Assembly (NCBI GenBank): GCA_003117195.1
Contig: BDSI01000015.1
Coordinates: 373,001-437,000 of the forward strand
Source of the DNA: Eudorina sp. 2006-703-Eu-15
Taxonomy: Eukaryota; Chlorophyta; Chlorophyceae; Chlamydomonadales; Volvocaceae
DNA length: 64,000 nt
Direction: 5' to 3'
Part shown: piece by piece, positions 34,801 through 45,440 of the stretch
Position numbering within the stretch: position 1 is the stretch's first letter
How the letters are laid out: every line of letters begins with the position of its first letter
Notes under the pieces: generated by a model
Databases searched by the model: none
What the model was told of the DNA's origin: nothing
What the model saw: the letters and a program-made list of their open reading frames with translations, nothing else
Program-made: the position numbers and the translations under genes

Positions 34801-35028
34801 TGACCCACCTGCACCGCGATGCGCGGGTTAACGAAGCAATCCAGGCACACTCAAAGCCACCTGACAACGCTTTGTACCGTTTGATGTGTCAGCGCGAACG
34901 ATGCATCGATGCCTGTTGATCCGAGGGGCCGCTGCTCGGCTGGGGCAAGACCGAGGCCTTGCGGGCGATGTCAGGTCCGCGATTGGTCCTGTGCGCAGCA
35001 GCCCACCATTGCGCTCAATTATTAGCAT
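28419..35028 (-). CDS. Chloroplast-type NAD(P)-binding Rossmann protein with inserted CIA30 domain
   Basis: Fourteen exons in transcript order: 35028-34861, 34791-34684, 34193-34100, 33622-33519, 33104-33015, 32670-32542, 32199-32136, 31675-31531, 30995-30875, 30514-30181, 29871-29770, 29342-29230, 28966-28715, 28475-28419; product 626 residues, all GT-AG and in phase. Residues 1-56 are Arg/Ser/Ala-rich and fit a plastid transit peptide. The dinucleotide motif is VMVTGATGGVGKRVVARLL (about 120-138), followed by HVRALVRDVDKA and AVVNCTAVKVVP. A CIA30 domain follows at about 260-450 (WGPLDDVVMGGVSSSG, NFGGFASVRTRNF, KFIIRPDANWDGIAYC). The Rossmann part resumes with GVPYAVVRPTALTEEPGG and SREDVADLCVALL. 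The order matches plant NmrA-like plus CIA30 proteins such as Arabidopsis At4g18810, from memory. The substrate is unknown. Exon 1 and its 69-base intron are the weakest part. Confidence 0.85.
30075..30140 (+). repeat. Dispersed short repeat copy
   Basis: CACTCGGCCCCTCGCATGTT, then ACGCACTCCTGTTCTGCCTG and CCTAAGAAACACACAC. It is flanked on both sides by ATGCTCAGCC (30061 and 30143) and lies in a CIA30-gene intron. Confidence 0.8.
31770..31835 (-). repeat. Dispersed short repeat copy, reverse orientation
   Basis: Read on the minus strand it gives CATGTCACGCACTCCTGTTC, then TGCCCGCCTCAGAAACGCAC, matching the copies at 30075 and 57150. It lies in a CIA30-gene intron and is followed by a GT microsatellite. 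Confidence 0.8.
31847..31877 (+). repeat. (GT)n microsatellite
   Basis: About 14 uninterrupted GT units in a CIA30-gene intron, beside a dispersed repeat copy. Confidence 0.95.
32872..32925 (+). repeat. 9-bp minisatellite (GTGGCCCCT)
   Basis: Six perfect tandem copies in a CIA30-gene intron. The + strand frame would read a repeated Trp-Pro-Leu peptide, which is not coding here. Confidence 0.95.
33680..33775 (+). repeat. (CAGA)n microsatellite
   Basis: Two blocks of CAGACAGA repeats, each introduced by GGCCGGCAGG. It lies in a CIA30-gene intron. Confidence 0.9.
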
Positions 35029-35537
35029 GCTTGTCACCTCGCATCCACTGCAACCTGTTATATTAAAATCATAGACGGCAACCCGCAGCTCTCCTACCGT
35101 GGGCGGACAGCATAGCTCCCTCCTTTACGCTTGCGTCTGGCGCGTAGTATAACAATATTCGGTCGATTCGTAAAGTAATGTATTCAGACGAAGGACAGGA
35201 GGCGTTTCAATAAATATCAGTTGGACCTGACTTTGGCGACCTTAAAAATTAACAATGGTATTGCGCTTGACGCAAAGAACGATTGCGGTGTAGAGGGATC
35301 GCCACGATGTAAATAGGTGGCCGGTCCTGTCATCGATCGGTCGGAAACAACTACCATACGGGAAAGGGTCGGGACGGGTTTTGAGCTACCGAGCTGTCCC
35401 AAACGCGAGTTTCTCAATTTTTATTTCTTGACGCAATTTCCATCACGCATTGCCGCTAGGCTGGCTGTTCCGAAACAGTGTCCATCCAAGACCAACACAC
35501 CGAGGTAGTTTTCAGCTGGTGTGCATTTCTGGCTGAC
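35029..35537. promoter_or_regulatory. Shared promoter region between CIA30 gene (-) and Mog1 (+)
   Basis: 509 bases between two divergent start codons, more AT-rich than the exons, with no frame of its own. No TATA box or known motif is clear enough to place. Confidence 0.5.
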
Positions 35538-37665
35538 ATGCCAGCCGCGTCCGTGCAGCGGGAGCTTTGGGGCGGCGCCGTGACATGCGTCGTGCCCGCA
35601 AGGTACTGCACCACCTTTGGCCTACGCGGGCCGTTGTTCTCAGGGTGCATCTGGTCACTATGGGGTATTTGGTGCTCACAATTTTGACTTGCAGCCACAG
35701 CGGTAATGTTAAGCGCCATGGGCTGCTCGCTATTGCGTTGTAAGGCGAACGGCCTGCGACGTTGCACGCTCCGTACACACGCGGGCTTCCCGCCTTCGGC
35801 ACCTGGCCTCACCCCTCCCCTCTGTCTCTGCGTTTCACGACCAACGTAACCCCTCCTGCCCCGGCGGAACAAAATCGGTGACACAGAATGATGGATGTCA
35901 GTGACATCCGACCGGTCCCCGACCACCAGGAGGTCTTCATGGACTCGGAGGTCGACCAGGCCCTAATCTTCGAGATAGTGGTACGGCGCGCAAAAAGACA
36001 GGACCGTGTGCGTTGCGGTGTTGCCGGGATTCCACCTCAACCCCACACTTGGCTGAAGTACATGCGGTTAGCCCAGAAGTGCTCCGAGACCGATCCGCGG
36101 CGGCATTGCCGTGTCGCGTCACTTGGGAAATCGCACTGCACAGCACGGCACTGGACAGCACGGCACTGCACAGCACCACTTCAGGGCACGTGGGGCCGCA
36201 CGCACCTGTCAAGATCTTGGCAGCCGCCGAATCATCAGCACCCCGAGGCTTGCTTATCCGTCTCATATGGGGCGCATGTGGGCCTGCCCCACCCGCCGTG
36301 TGATTGTATCCGGCAGGAGCATGACGCAGCGGTGCCCGACGCGGAATGCGGCGGACATATATTCCAGGACGCGGCTGCAGGTGGGTGGGTGGGTGGATAG
36401 ATATTCGGGTGCGCTCGTCCGTTTCGTGGCGGAGTTGTCGTGCGGCGGCGGGAAGGGAAGGCATGTTGGTGTCGAGCAAGGACGGCCTCGGCCGCAACGC
36501 CGTGGCCCTCTGGGACCCGGGTCGCCTGGCAGCCTGGGGCGCGAGCGCGCTGGGCGCCAGCCGGCTGCGATGGCGCTCTGACGTTGGTGGGCCCGTCGGC
36601 ATCCATGTGACCATGTCTGAGCAACCGTGTGGCACTGCGATGCCTGTCGTGCAACACGAGGTCGCGCTCGTGTCCGCGGCGCCTTCCCGGATTGCTAGCC
36701 GCCCGCAGCGGTCCGCTCTGGTTTCCGCCGCAGTACTCGATCGTTTCGTTCACTCATTCACTCATGACGTCTCCACCACCAGCCATACCCAGCCCAGCAT
36801 CTGGTGTGGGACAGGTACCTGGCGGTTTCCGCATCCCGCATCCCCATGTGCTGCGTGGCTGGTCAGCATGGCATGGCATGGCTTGTCAGGTGCACTGCGC
36901 ATCGCTTCTCATGTCCCCAAGTTTCAAGCACCTCCCGGCACAGCAGCGAGCGCATGCTGGCGGCTGCGCCGCCAATGCATGGCAGCCGACAGCCAGGCCC
37001 CCACCTGGGAACCTCGCAGGGAATGAAGCATCGTCGTCAACACTCGAGGCGGTGACCCCTTTAGGTGAGTTGCGAACTTGCGATGCCGTTGGATGCGGTA
37101 CGCATCCGGGTGTGTTTGAGGAGGTTACGTTCTTACTGGCCCGGATCGCGGGATCTTAGGATCACGGGAAGTTTCTGCATATGACACCCCATGCACGAGG
37201 CGCAGGGATGGTCATAAGGACTAGGGGAGCAGCCGAGCCGTATGCATACACTCATCGCTCTTGCCTTTTTGGTACCTCTTTTGGCTCATGCCCACGCCTT
37301 CAGCTGCCACGGCTGCTGTTTCCAGGGATGACTTCCTAGGTTGCCTCCCTCTTGCACATGCGGTTGTCGACCTGACCTGCGCCCTGACTTGCCTTGCAGA
37401 CGCTCAGGGGGCACCCCACTTGCCTACGGACGCGTACAAGTGCCTGGTTCGAGGCCGCCAGACAGTCCGGCGGGGCCGTGACGGCAGGGACACGGATGTG
37501 TTGATGGCCGTGCTGCGGTTCCCGAAGGTGCAATCGGACTTGGTGATCAGCCTCAGCACGCCCGCCGGTGCGTCAGCGGTGCACGAAGAGGCAACCGGCA
37601 TCATGGCGCAGGCCCTGTCCAGTCTGCAGGTTGTTGACTGGGCCCTGTTTGGGGGCGACAGCTAA
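35538..37665 (+). CDS. MOG1: Mog1/RanGRF family Ran-binding nucleotide release factor
   Basis: Five exons: 35538-35602, 35887-35980, 36317-36380, 37020-37064, 37400-37665; product 177 residues, close to the usual 180-220. The conserved N-terminal strand set is RELWGGAVTCVVPAR joined to DVSDIRPVPDHQEVF and DQALIFEIV. The small middle exons give AECGGHIFQDAA. The C-terminus is LMAVLRFPKVQSDLVISLST, then SLQVVDWALFGGDS, the Mog1 ending. Mog1 binds nuclear Ran and promotes nucleotide release, supporting nucleocytoplasmic transport. The start is the first in-frame ATG in the open frame; only a GTG lies upstream. A TGTAA word at 38098-38102 is a likely poly(A) signal. Confidence 0.88.
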
Positions 37666-38006
37666 TGAGCGCGACGGACATAGCTGTCACCGGACCGACC
37701 CCGAATCGGAAGCGCATGGGCCGGAGTGTTGAGTGGTGGGCGGTACCGTCCTCAGCTGGATGAGTGTGCATGCCCTGCCATGCGTACCGCCACCCGGCAG
37801 ACTAGGCCAGCCCTGAACGTATGCCTTCGTGCAGTCGTGCTCAGGCAGGTCTCAACCTGACCAGCACGTTCGGTACACGGGAAAGGGTGATCTTGGGCAC
37901 AAGAGGACGTAGGGCAGGTGGTGGTTGGGCTGTCTCCTCACCGACAGGCTGCTTTTGCGTGTACGCCGGGCAGGGCATCGACTGCGAGATTGAGTTGAAT
38001 GCATTG

Positions 38007-38011
38007 TTACA
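38007..38011 (-). terminator. Candidate poly(A) signal (TGTAA) for NDUFB3
   Basis: TGTAA on the minus strand, about 245 bases after the stop at 38254. Confidence 0.4.
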
Positions 38012-38097
38012 CCCCCGAGATATCATTGCACTGCGAGCGTCATTAGCGCGCGTACTACTTCCATCCCCCAAGCAATCGAATACACACCAGAGCACCC

Positions 38098-38102
38098 TGT
38101 AA
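38098..38102 (+). terminator. Candidate poly(A) signal (TGTAA) for Mog1
   Basis: TGTAA on the + strand, 433 bases after the Mog1 stop. Confidence 0.4.
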
Positions 38103-38253
38103 CACGCGCTCGCATCAGCCTAACTTGTCCGCGTTGCCAATCTTAACAGCGCCGGGTTCACCATAAACGTGCTTCTCCGACATCGACAGGAAGTGCCCAC
38201 GATATCTGCGCAACAAGCCCCATTGTGTCGTCAGCGGTGGTCCTCCTTCGCCG

Positions 38254-38421
38254 TCAGTGATGGTCCTCCTTTGGCTGTGACTTATCGTAGGCCACGTACA
38301 CCAGGTAAGCTGCAATGCCAAGGCCTAGCCCAGGGAAGAAGTCCTTCTTGTTCCACCGCAGCAGAGGATGATGCCGCCAGGCCTCATAGCGTTCCCATTG
38401 AAAGCCCACAGTCTTCGACAT
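38254..38421 (-). CDS. NUOB12: Mitochondrial complex I subunit B12 (NDUFB3)
   Basis: A 55-residue single-exon frame, ATG at 38421 and TGA at 38254. Sequence blocks are RYEAWRHHPLL, the family's charged N-terminal part (plant proteins have RRDEWRKHP), and FFPGLGLGIAAYLVYVAYD, one membrane span preceded by the conserved PG pair. NDUFB3 is an accessory subunit of the membrane arm of NADH:ubiquinone oxidoreductase in the inner mitochondrial membrane. Its length matches the short plant and algal forms. No presequence is present, as usual for this subunit. Confidence 0.8.
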   Translation of the reverse strand: MSKTVGFQWERYEAWRHHPLLRWNKKDFFPGLGLGIAAYLVYVAYDKSQPKEDHH

Positions 38422-38778
38422 CGTCACTAAACGAAGCTGAAAACAACACAGGCCAAGAACTTTAGTCGGGGGCTTGGATATATCAATTTCTGAGCACACC
38501 AAGTTGATAGTCCATGTATTTGGGTTTGAGGACACAGGTATCTTTGAGGGTGACCAAAAACGTTCAGTTCGCTGTACGTTGCCGTGCAAACAGCTGCGTT
38601 GCCACAATCCCACCAAAGGAAACCTTTTGTAACTAGCATATGTCTAAGTTGAGATATGTAAGACCTGTAATCAGAAGCATTGAGACCAAATTACACGTCA
38701 TCTTGTCGACCGCCCATTTTCGTTAAGCTGAAAGAGGAAGCCACGCTATAATCTAGCGAAATCAGGGCTCCAGGGCCC
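38422..38778. promoter_or_regulatory. Shared promoter region of NDUFB3 (-) and AI-2E family gene (+)
   Basis: 357 bases between divergent start codons, more AT-rich than the exons, with no frame of its own. Confidence 0.5.
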
Positions 38779-41700
38779 ATGAGGCGGCTCGCCTGCAAAG
38801 GCGGCTGCCCGCTGCTGGTGCACTCGCGACCTTACGTGTTTGCTCCAACAGTCCACGCGAGGCCTCCAACGCTCATCGTGACTGCGCAGTCGACGCGGAC
38901 ATGTCGTCAGAGACTTCACGTGCGATGTAATGCCTCTTCAGCAGCATCAGTATCGCCGGAAGCTCCAGCCTCAGCGTCAGCACCTTCTGCGCCAACGGAG
39001 CTGCAGGGGTTGATCAACGCCATTCCGTTCAAGAAGCTCGTAATTTGGGGAACGGTTGCAGCATTAGTCTACCAGCTACATGATTTTGCCGGGGTGCGTT
39101 CGCAATGTCGTCGTCGCTGACACGCACGCATGCCAGACCGTTTCTTACGTGATCAAACGTGATCGGCTCCTGCAGATGGTCCTTGGTACATTCATTGTAT
39201 CATTTATCGGGAACTCGTTCGTGGAGGGGGCACAGGAGGCGCAGATAGTCCAGTCCCTGCTCCCAAAGCCGCAAATGCGCCGACAGGTTCTAGTCTTGCT
39301 CTACTTTCTCATGATCCTGGGGGTCTTCACGCTCTTGGGGGTCTTAACTATACCGGACATCGCGCGGGAGGGAGCTGACTTCGTAAACAGACTGCAGAGT
39401 GACAACATTTGGGTAGGTCCCTGGTCATCCAAGCGGGTCAGGTCCTGAGACTCTTCGATAAGCCCATCAGGACCGTCAGGGTACACCAGCACCAGCGGGT
39501 TCTTGCTATAAAGAGAAGCTGCTGTGGGGTGCCCCTTGTCTCCACCTTCGACACGCACCTAAGCGTGTGGGGAAGTACACAACGACACACAAAACGACTG
39601 CAGCGCTCCCTGCTCTTCTTTCCCCACCATCACGTAATGACCGCCTTTTGCGCTGTAACCCGCCGCGAGGACCGCACGCCTGGCTGTGAGGTCCGCGATT
39701 GCGTGATTGCATGCGCTCACCCTGTGACTAAGTAGCGCTCTATGCCGCATCCTTACAATCTCAATTGCACGCGCGCGCAGGTCATACTGGTCGAGAAGAT
39801 GCGACATGGCGTCGGGTAAGGGGCTGGAGTGCACGTCTGTGGGGGCATCGGGTCGAGTCGGGTCGGGGGGTGGCGAGGAGAACTCGTTCCGCGCCTCTGC
39901 ACGGGGCCAGGCCGCTGTGCTCAGGGCATAGGTTACTTGTGGGTACCATGACTATGGTACGGGTCTTGTACGCGCTTTCCTATTGCGTTCGGCTTGCTGT
40001 GGGTGTACCAGGTGAGTTACAGACATGACCTCATCGTTTCAATGCGCAACTCGGGGGGGGTGGGCCTCATTTCCGTCTTTCGACGCTACCCCCTTGCACA
40101 ACGGTAATGTTGCCTCCGGCCGTGGTGGAGCTCCGCTGCGCTGGCGATGAGCTGGACCTCACGCTGGGCTTAACGGCACCCGGCTGCTCGTGCGTCACGC
40201 TGTTTAGGTCAATCCCTGACCCGCAGCCCAGAGGGACCTTGGCGGCATGTTGGCTCCCCTCATATCCGCAGCCGCACCCTCTCCACCAACCCCCACCTCG
40301 CAGGGACCAGGTCATGAACAGCCTGGAGAAGGCCGTGTACCTGGCGACCAGCAATGACATCGCGGCGGCGGCGGTTTCGGAGTCGCAGGTACACTGGCGG
40401 GGCGTCAGCGGCAGCGGATGGGCAGTCGCTGGTGCCTCCCAGCCGCCTCCCATGAGGGTGTATGTGCGGTTGGTAACTTTGGGACGTGGGGACGCCGCGC
40501 AGATCCACGTTCGGCATGCACAACACTGGGGCGCGGACCCGGGTGGAAGGCGTCGATAGGGCCCCGCATGAATGCCGGGCCGCGCTAGGGCGGTTCGGCT
40601 CTTTGGGGGAGCGCTTCTTTCTGCAGGGGGCTACCGGCGTAATGGGAGCAGGTTCATGCGCCTCCTGTACCCGCACCCGGGTTGGTTGTCTGATTGGCTT
40701 GGGTGGGTGTGCACACACGCTGCTCGTGTACGTGCGTGTCTCCAGCGAAGTTACCCGCCCGACCAAAACCAGTTACCAGTGCTTGCGGCGCGCGCGCGCG
40801 TGTGTGTTTTGTTTGTGGTAGAAAAAGAATCCGCCTATGTGTGTGTGTGTGTGCCTCGCCGCGCTTCTGGGCCGGCAGGTGTGGTCGGCGGAGCGCAGCA
40901 CGCAGCTGGGCCTGGCAGTGTCCTCCATGCTCAAGGGGTACACCAATACGGCCGCCAAGTACACGGCCGTGTTCCTCAAGTCGGTGGCCAAGTTCAGCTT
41001 GCAGGTGAGGGTTGACGGCAGAAGGGGAGATTGCGCGGGGCTGTCGCCGGACCGGCTCGCAAACAAGGCGGTACCGGAAACCTGTGGCTGGACCGATGCC
41101 GCAAGGCCGGGGGCGTACCCTAGAAGCCTGCAGGATTTGAGCAGTGAGGAGGTGATCTCAAGGCGTCCAGTACAGCGACGGTTGCGTCCCGAGCTGTCCG
41201 GGGCTTCGAGTTGTCGCACAGCAGACAGCGGTTCTGCGACGGCCAGTGCGCTCCATTGTTACTAATATGGGTTATAACGGGCAAAACAGCTGGGTCGGGG
41301 ACTACAGTTGTGTTTTCGATGCATGCGGACATCTGGGTGCCGCCTAGACTCATGACAAGTCGGCTTTTCATTCTCATCAAGCCTGGGGCAAGGGGTAGCC
41401 TTTGCCCTGCGTGGGTACGTTCCGCACTGTCACCGCTGCGGCCTTGTGCCAATTGATATGCATGTTGATGGCGTGTTGAGGTGGCGCCCACCAGGATGCA
41501 TGCAGAAAGTGCACCAGGTCCGGTCGCATTTTCACTGTCAAATGTTCACTTCACGGGGTGCACCGATTGCGCTATTTGTCTAGACAGTCTCAAACGGGTC
41601 CCTCCCGGATCCGTTGGAGATAAAAACACCCCCTGCCCCTCCCTCGTGCGTGCAGGCGCTGGTGAGCCTCATCCTCGGTTTCCTGTTCGTGTGGGACATG

Positions 41701-42774
41701 CCCACCATCTCCCGGGGCATCTCGACGCTGCGGAACTCGCGACTGGCGCCCGTGTTCAACGAGGTGGCCCCGGTGGTGACGGTGTTCGGACAGCTGTTCG
41801 GGAAGGCTCTGCAAGTCCAGGTGAGGAGGGCGTGACTCTGCCTGGCCGGCAGGGGACGTGCGCGATCGGTCGCGATGGCGTGTGATGCGGGGTCCGGTGG
41901 AACTGGTAGATGGGGCTGGGACGGGCTGCGCTCTGAGAGCCGAGGGTCGTTGGCGTTACAACAAAGGTTTATCCGACGCGCGCCATTTGGGTTCCTGAGC
42001 TACCTAAATTAGAGCAAGGGGACGACGAAATGGGGGGCAGGTGTTCCCGAGAACGACTACGGTTATAGCTGTAGAACGACTAGCGGTATCGATGGCTCGC
42101 GGTGTGCAGCCAGTGCTGGGCCAAGCCGTGGCTACGTGGAACCTGAGCATTACGCCTAGGGACGCTGTTTGCTGGACGCCGCCCAACCCGACGCCCTCCC
42201 TGAACCCAACCCAACCCGACACGGCGCGCAGGCCCAGATCGCCGTGGTCAACACGGCGCTGACGGCCGCCGGCATGTGGCTGCTGGCCATTCCCGGCATC
42301 GGCCTGCTATCGCTCTTTGTCTTCCTTTGCTCCTTCATCCCCATCATGGGCTGCATCATCTCCACCGTCCCCATCGGGTTCGTGGCGTTGACCGAGTACG
42401 GCTTCGTCAAGTTGGCCATGGTGATCGTCATGGTGGCGATGGTCCACTTCGTGGAAGCCTACGCGCTCAACCCGGCCATCTATTCGGCGCACCTCAAGCT
42501 GCACCCGCTGATGGTGCTGTCGGTGCTGCTGATCGCGGAGCACAACCTTGGCGTGTGGGGTCTGTTGCTGGCGGTGCCGTCCACAGTCTTCGCCCTGGAC
42601 TACCTGATCCGGTACCCCAACAACAGCATCCGGGAGGTGGGCGAGCGCGAGCTTAGCGTCATCAAGAAGCAGCCGCCACCGCAGCCGGCGGTGAGCGCTG
42701 CGGCGCCGCCGGTGCAGCCGGATGGGGGGCACAGCCAGGCGTCGGACTTCACGCCGGTGCTGCAGGGCGGGTGA
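38779..42774 (+). CDS. AI-2E/PerM family membrane protein, plastid-targeted
   Basis: Seven exons: 38779-39093, 39176-39412, 39781-39815, 40304-40388, 40879-41004, 41656-41820, 42232-42774; product 501 residues, all GT-AG and in phase. The first 75 residues are Arg/Ser/Ala-rich and look like a chloroplast transit peptide. Hydrophobic spans follow: KLVIWGTVAALVYQL, MVLGTFIVSFIGNSFV, VLVLLYFLMILGVFTLLGVL, ALVSLILGFLFVWDMP. A C-terminal cluster (GMWLLAIPGIGLLSLFVFLC, FIPIMGCIISTVPIGFVAL, VMVAMVHFVEAYALNPAIYS, LKLHPLMVLSVLLIAEHNLG) carries the family's P-x-G and EN/AEH-type polar residues. Family members include bacterial autoinducer-2 exporters and PerM-type permeases. The plastid substrate is unknown. 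The tail from KKQPPPQPAV onward is low complexity. Confidence 0.85.
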
Positions 42775-43670
42775 GGAGAGTTGGCGCGTTCGTCGTGATG
42801 CTCTCGGGCGGCGGTGTTACGTTATCGGACTGGTTCGTTCATGAGGTTTCGCGGCCATTTGCGTCGAATAGAATGACGTCCTCCTAGTGTTATACTTGAC
42901 GGAACGAGGTTTGTACAGTAACGCCCGAGCGCCGCAACGGCGGACGGGAAAGACGGAAAGTTTGTTACGTTGTGTGGAGCGATGGCAAGCGCATGTTGCC
43001 TTGGGGATGTCTACGTGTACACCTGCCTGTATATGGTGCCGAATTCTCGAACTTTCGTTCGGACTTGCCGCTGGGCATTATACGGGTTTGACCGTCACTC
43101 TGAGCGTGTCAGAGCAGATGAGAGCTGTAATTGGTGCTGCCGACACAGTTGCCACGGATTGACTGTAGTGCGGCCTCAATTCGCGGCCGAAGACGTAAGC
43201 CAGTGTGCAGTTGAAGCCCTCCGGAAGTTTGCCGCAGGGGAAATGCACATGACCGCATGAATTGCACTGCCAAGCGGAGGGCCGTACACCAACATTTTTA
43301 ATCCAAGTTGTATATACAGGTCTCTCGTCCATCACCCATGAGGCGAACTAACTGAACCATTCTCGGTACACAGGCCTTGTCATGACGCCCTCTTTCCCGT
43401 CCGTACTTGCGTCGTCCAGATGTCGGCACTCCAAACGTGACATGTGCACGAGGTTCCCACCGCAGCTGTCTCTTGCACATCGACTTAAGTTGTCCAAATA
43501 TGTCAAATCCGGTCCTATCCCGTTGCGCTCTTCATTTGCTCACATGCCTAAAACCAACTGCCAGCCGCGCCCCACGCCCAGCCGTCCCCTTCAACCACAT
43601 GCACGTCGGCGTCCTGCTCACAGCTGCCCCTGCTACTCAAACCCAGTGCGACAGCAAAGGGTCATTCCAC
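42775..43670. other. 3' flanks of two convergent genes
   Basis: No gene seen. A TGTAA word near 43125 could end the AI-2E transcript. The right part is the TRAP-beta 3' UTR (minus strand). Confidence 0.5.
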
Positions 43671-44608
43671 TCATTCGCTCTTCTCCAGCTCGCGCAACGC
43701 TGCCGCGCGTTTCCGGTTGACGTTTGATGCCTGGACCTTCTTGACCACCCAGTTGCCGCCTAGCAGACTGCCAATGACGCCAATGACGATGGCCAGGTTG
43801 CGCCAGTCCGCCGGGGTACGAGCAAATCCCAAGCTCGCGTATGCACCCTATACACCATATGCAGGCATTCAGGTTAGGGTTCTGCTCAGGGTAATATGGT
43901 CAGTAACCCTCAACTCCCGCAATGAGGCAGTGTGAACGTACCGCTTGGAGCGCATACCGCTGGAGCTGCTGGACAGGAGTCATCACGTAGAGGGCCATGG
44001 CGGTCGACGCTCCCTCCTGCACACCGTGACACACCCAATGTGTTCAGAGGCATCTTGGGCAAGTACCGCGACCCCATTGGAGACTCCCGCACAGATTTTG
44101 CCCAACTCACAGTGCGCTCGTTGGTGTCGGTGTCGGACACATACACGACCTGCGCCGACGGCAGTATGACCTGTACGCTCCCGGTGTTGAAGACGATGAC
44201 GTAGCTGTGCTTAACGTGGCTACCAATAGAGACCTTGCCAAAATCAACCTCCAATGTGCCCTCCACAAGCGACGCCTCAGCGGGGAGCGAGTCCACAAAC
44301 TTGACCGCATCGGCAGTGCTGCAGCAGCCGGAGGGCCCCGGTCATTCGATAGATATTCCCATAATGCCCATCAAATGATCTTACCTGAGTCCTGAATTAT
44401 AGATGTCGATTTCGACCGTTACATTCTTGCCTTGAACGAGGAGCTCATCCTTGACGAACTTGCGGACAATTAGGTGCGCGCGCTGAACGTCAGCGTACTC
44501 GTCATCATCAACGACGCCTTCATCGTCATCGGCACGGGCAGGTGCCAAGAACAGTGACGTCGCTAGCAGGAGTGCCAAGACGCCCCGAGTGATCTGACTG
44601 CTACGCAT
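43671..44608 (-). CDS. SSR2: Translocon-associated protein subunit beta (TRAP-beta)
   Basis: Four exons in transcript order: 44608-44385, 44318-44111, 44016-43942, 43847-43671; product 227 residues. An N-terminal signal peptide (GVLALLLATSLFLAPARA) is followed by an acidic stretch (DDDEGVVDDDEYAD). The luminal domain begins AHLIVRKFVKDELLVQGKNV and continues VEIDIYNSGLSTADAVKF, SHVKHSYVIVFNTGSVQV and MALYVMTPVQQLQRYA. One membrane anchor, LAIVIGVIGSLLGGNWVVKK, precedes a basic cytosolic tail. TRAP-beta is part of the TRAP complex bound to the Sec61 channel in the ER membrane, helping insertion of secretory proteins. Length and layout agree with animal and plant forms. ATG at 44608 is chosen because it directly precedes the signal peptide. 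Confidence 0.85.
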
Positions 44609-44891
44609 TGTGACTCTACCCTTCAATAACTTCAATCGGGTTGTGCAGGTTCACTATGACAACGAAATACTGTAGGTTGGAAAACACACAACTGCGAGGG
44701 CTGTGCAACAGGAAAGGACACCGAGGGAGAGACCGTACGGAGCTCCGAGACCCTCACAACCGCATGATGTCCGCGGGCAACCTGTAGCGTGTTTAGCAAG
44801 ACCGTATGCCACACCCAAGTTCCATTCTTGTAGCTGATTGTTACGCGACTCTGGGATTCCAAGCTGACACACAGCTGCATTTTTTGAAGTA
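44609..44891. promoter_or_regulatory. Shared promoter region of TRAP-beta (-) and 44892 gene (+)
   Basis: 283 bases between divergent start codons, with no frame of its own. Confidence 0.5.
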
Positions 44892-45440
44892 ATGGCACAG
44901 ATAAGCCTCACAAAGCCATGCAATGTTCTGCGGCGCGCAGTACCCTTCCAGTCGATTACGCAATTCTCGTCGGTCGGGCGTAACTGGCGTGTCTGCAGGG
45001 CAGGGGACACCAATCAGCCCTCCTCCAGCACCGATCCCAGCGTGGACAGGAAGGAGGCTTCACTAGAGCGACTGGAGGCGAGCATCCGCGGAAAAGCGTC
45101 ACCGCCGCGACCGGTATCGTCGACTGTTGGTGGTTCGGCCAAAGCAAAGCCAATCCCGATTCGTGGAGTCACGCAGCAACAGAATAAGATTGACAGCCAA
45201 TATGAAAATATGGCGGAATGGCGCGAGGGCCAGTTGTTTCCGGAAGGCTGGGAGCAGATGAACCTGTTCCAAAAGATGGTGGAGCTCTATCTTGGACGAC
45301 GGGGCGTCCTGTTTTGGGCGAACAAGGCGGCCTACGCGTCCGTATTTGTTCTACTTGGAGGGTGGATCCTCTTCCGTTTCGTGGGTCCCGCAGTTGGTTT
45401 GTACAAGCTATCGGGGGAATTCGCGCCCCCGCCTTTGTAA
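44892..45440 (+). CDS. Predicted chloroplast single-span membrane protein, unknown function
   Basis: An intronless frame of 182 residues from ATG at 44892 to TAA at 45440. Residues 1-40 (MAQISLTKPCNVLRRAVPFQ onward) fit a transit peptide: no acid residues early, rich in Ser, Arg and Val. A charged linker follows, then the most gene-like block, ENMAEWREGQLFPEGWEQMN and LFQKMVELYLGRRGVLFWAN. One membrane span comes next (ASVFVLLGGWILFRFVGPAV) before a short tail, LSGEFAPPPL. I do not recognise the family. The layout is that of small thylakoid or envelope proteins conserved in green algae. The stop itself forms a TGTAA word; another at 45810-45814 is a better poly(A) candidate. Confidence 0.65.
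   Translation: MAQISLTKPCNVLRRAVPFQSITQFSSVGRNWRVCRAGDTNQPSSSTDPSVDRKEASLERLEASIRGKASPPRPVSSTVGGSAKAKPIPIRGVTQQQNKIDSQYENMAEWREGQLFPEGWEQMNLFQKMVELYLGRRGVLFWANKAAYASVFVLLGGWILFRFVGPAVGLYKLSGEFAPPPL

Larger units (their letters stand above)
37666..38253. other. Overlapping 3' regions of Mog1 (+) and NDUFB3 (-)
   Basis: The two genes converge here. Candidate poly(A) words overlap: + strand at 38098-38102 for Mog1 and minus strand at 38007-38011 for NDUFB3. Each transcript would then run past the other's end. No other gene was seen. Confidence 0.5.
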
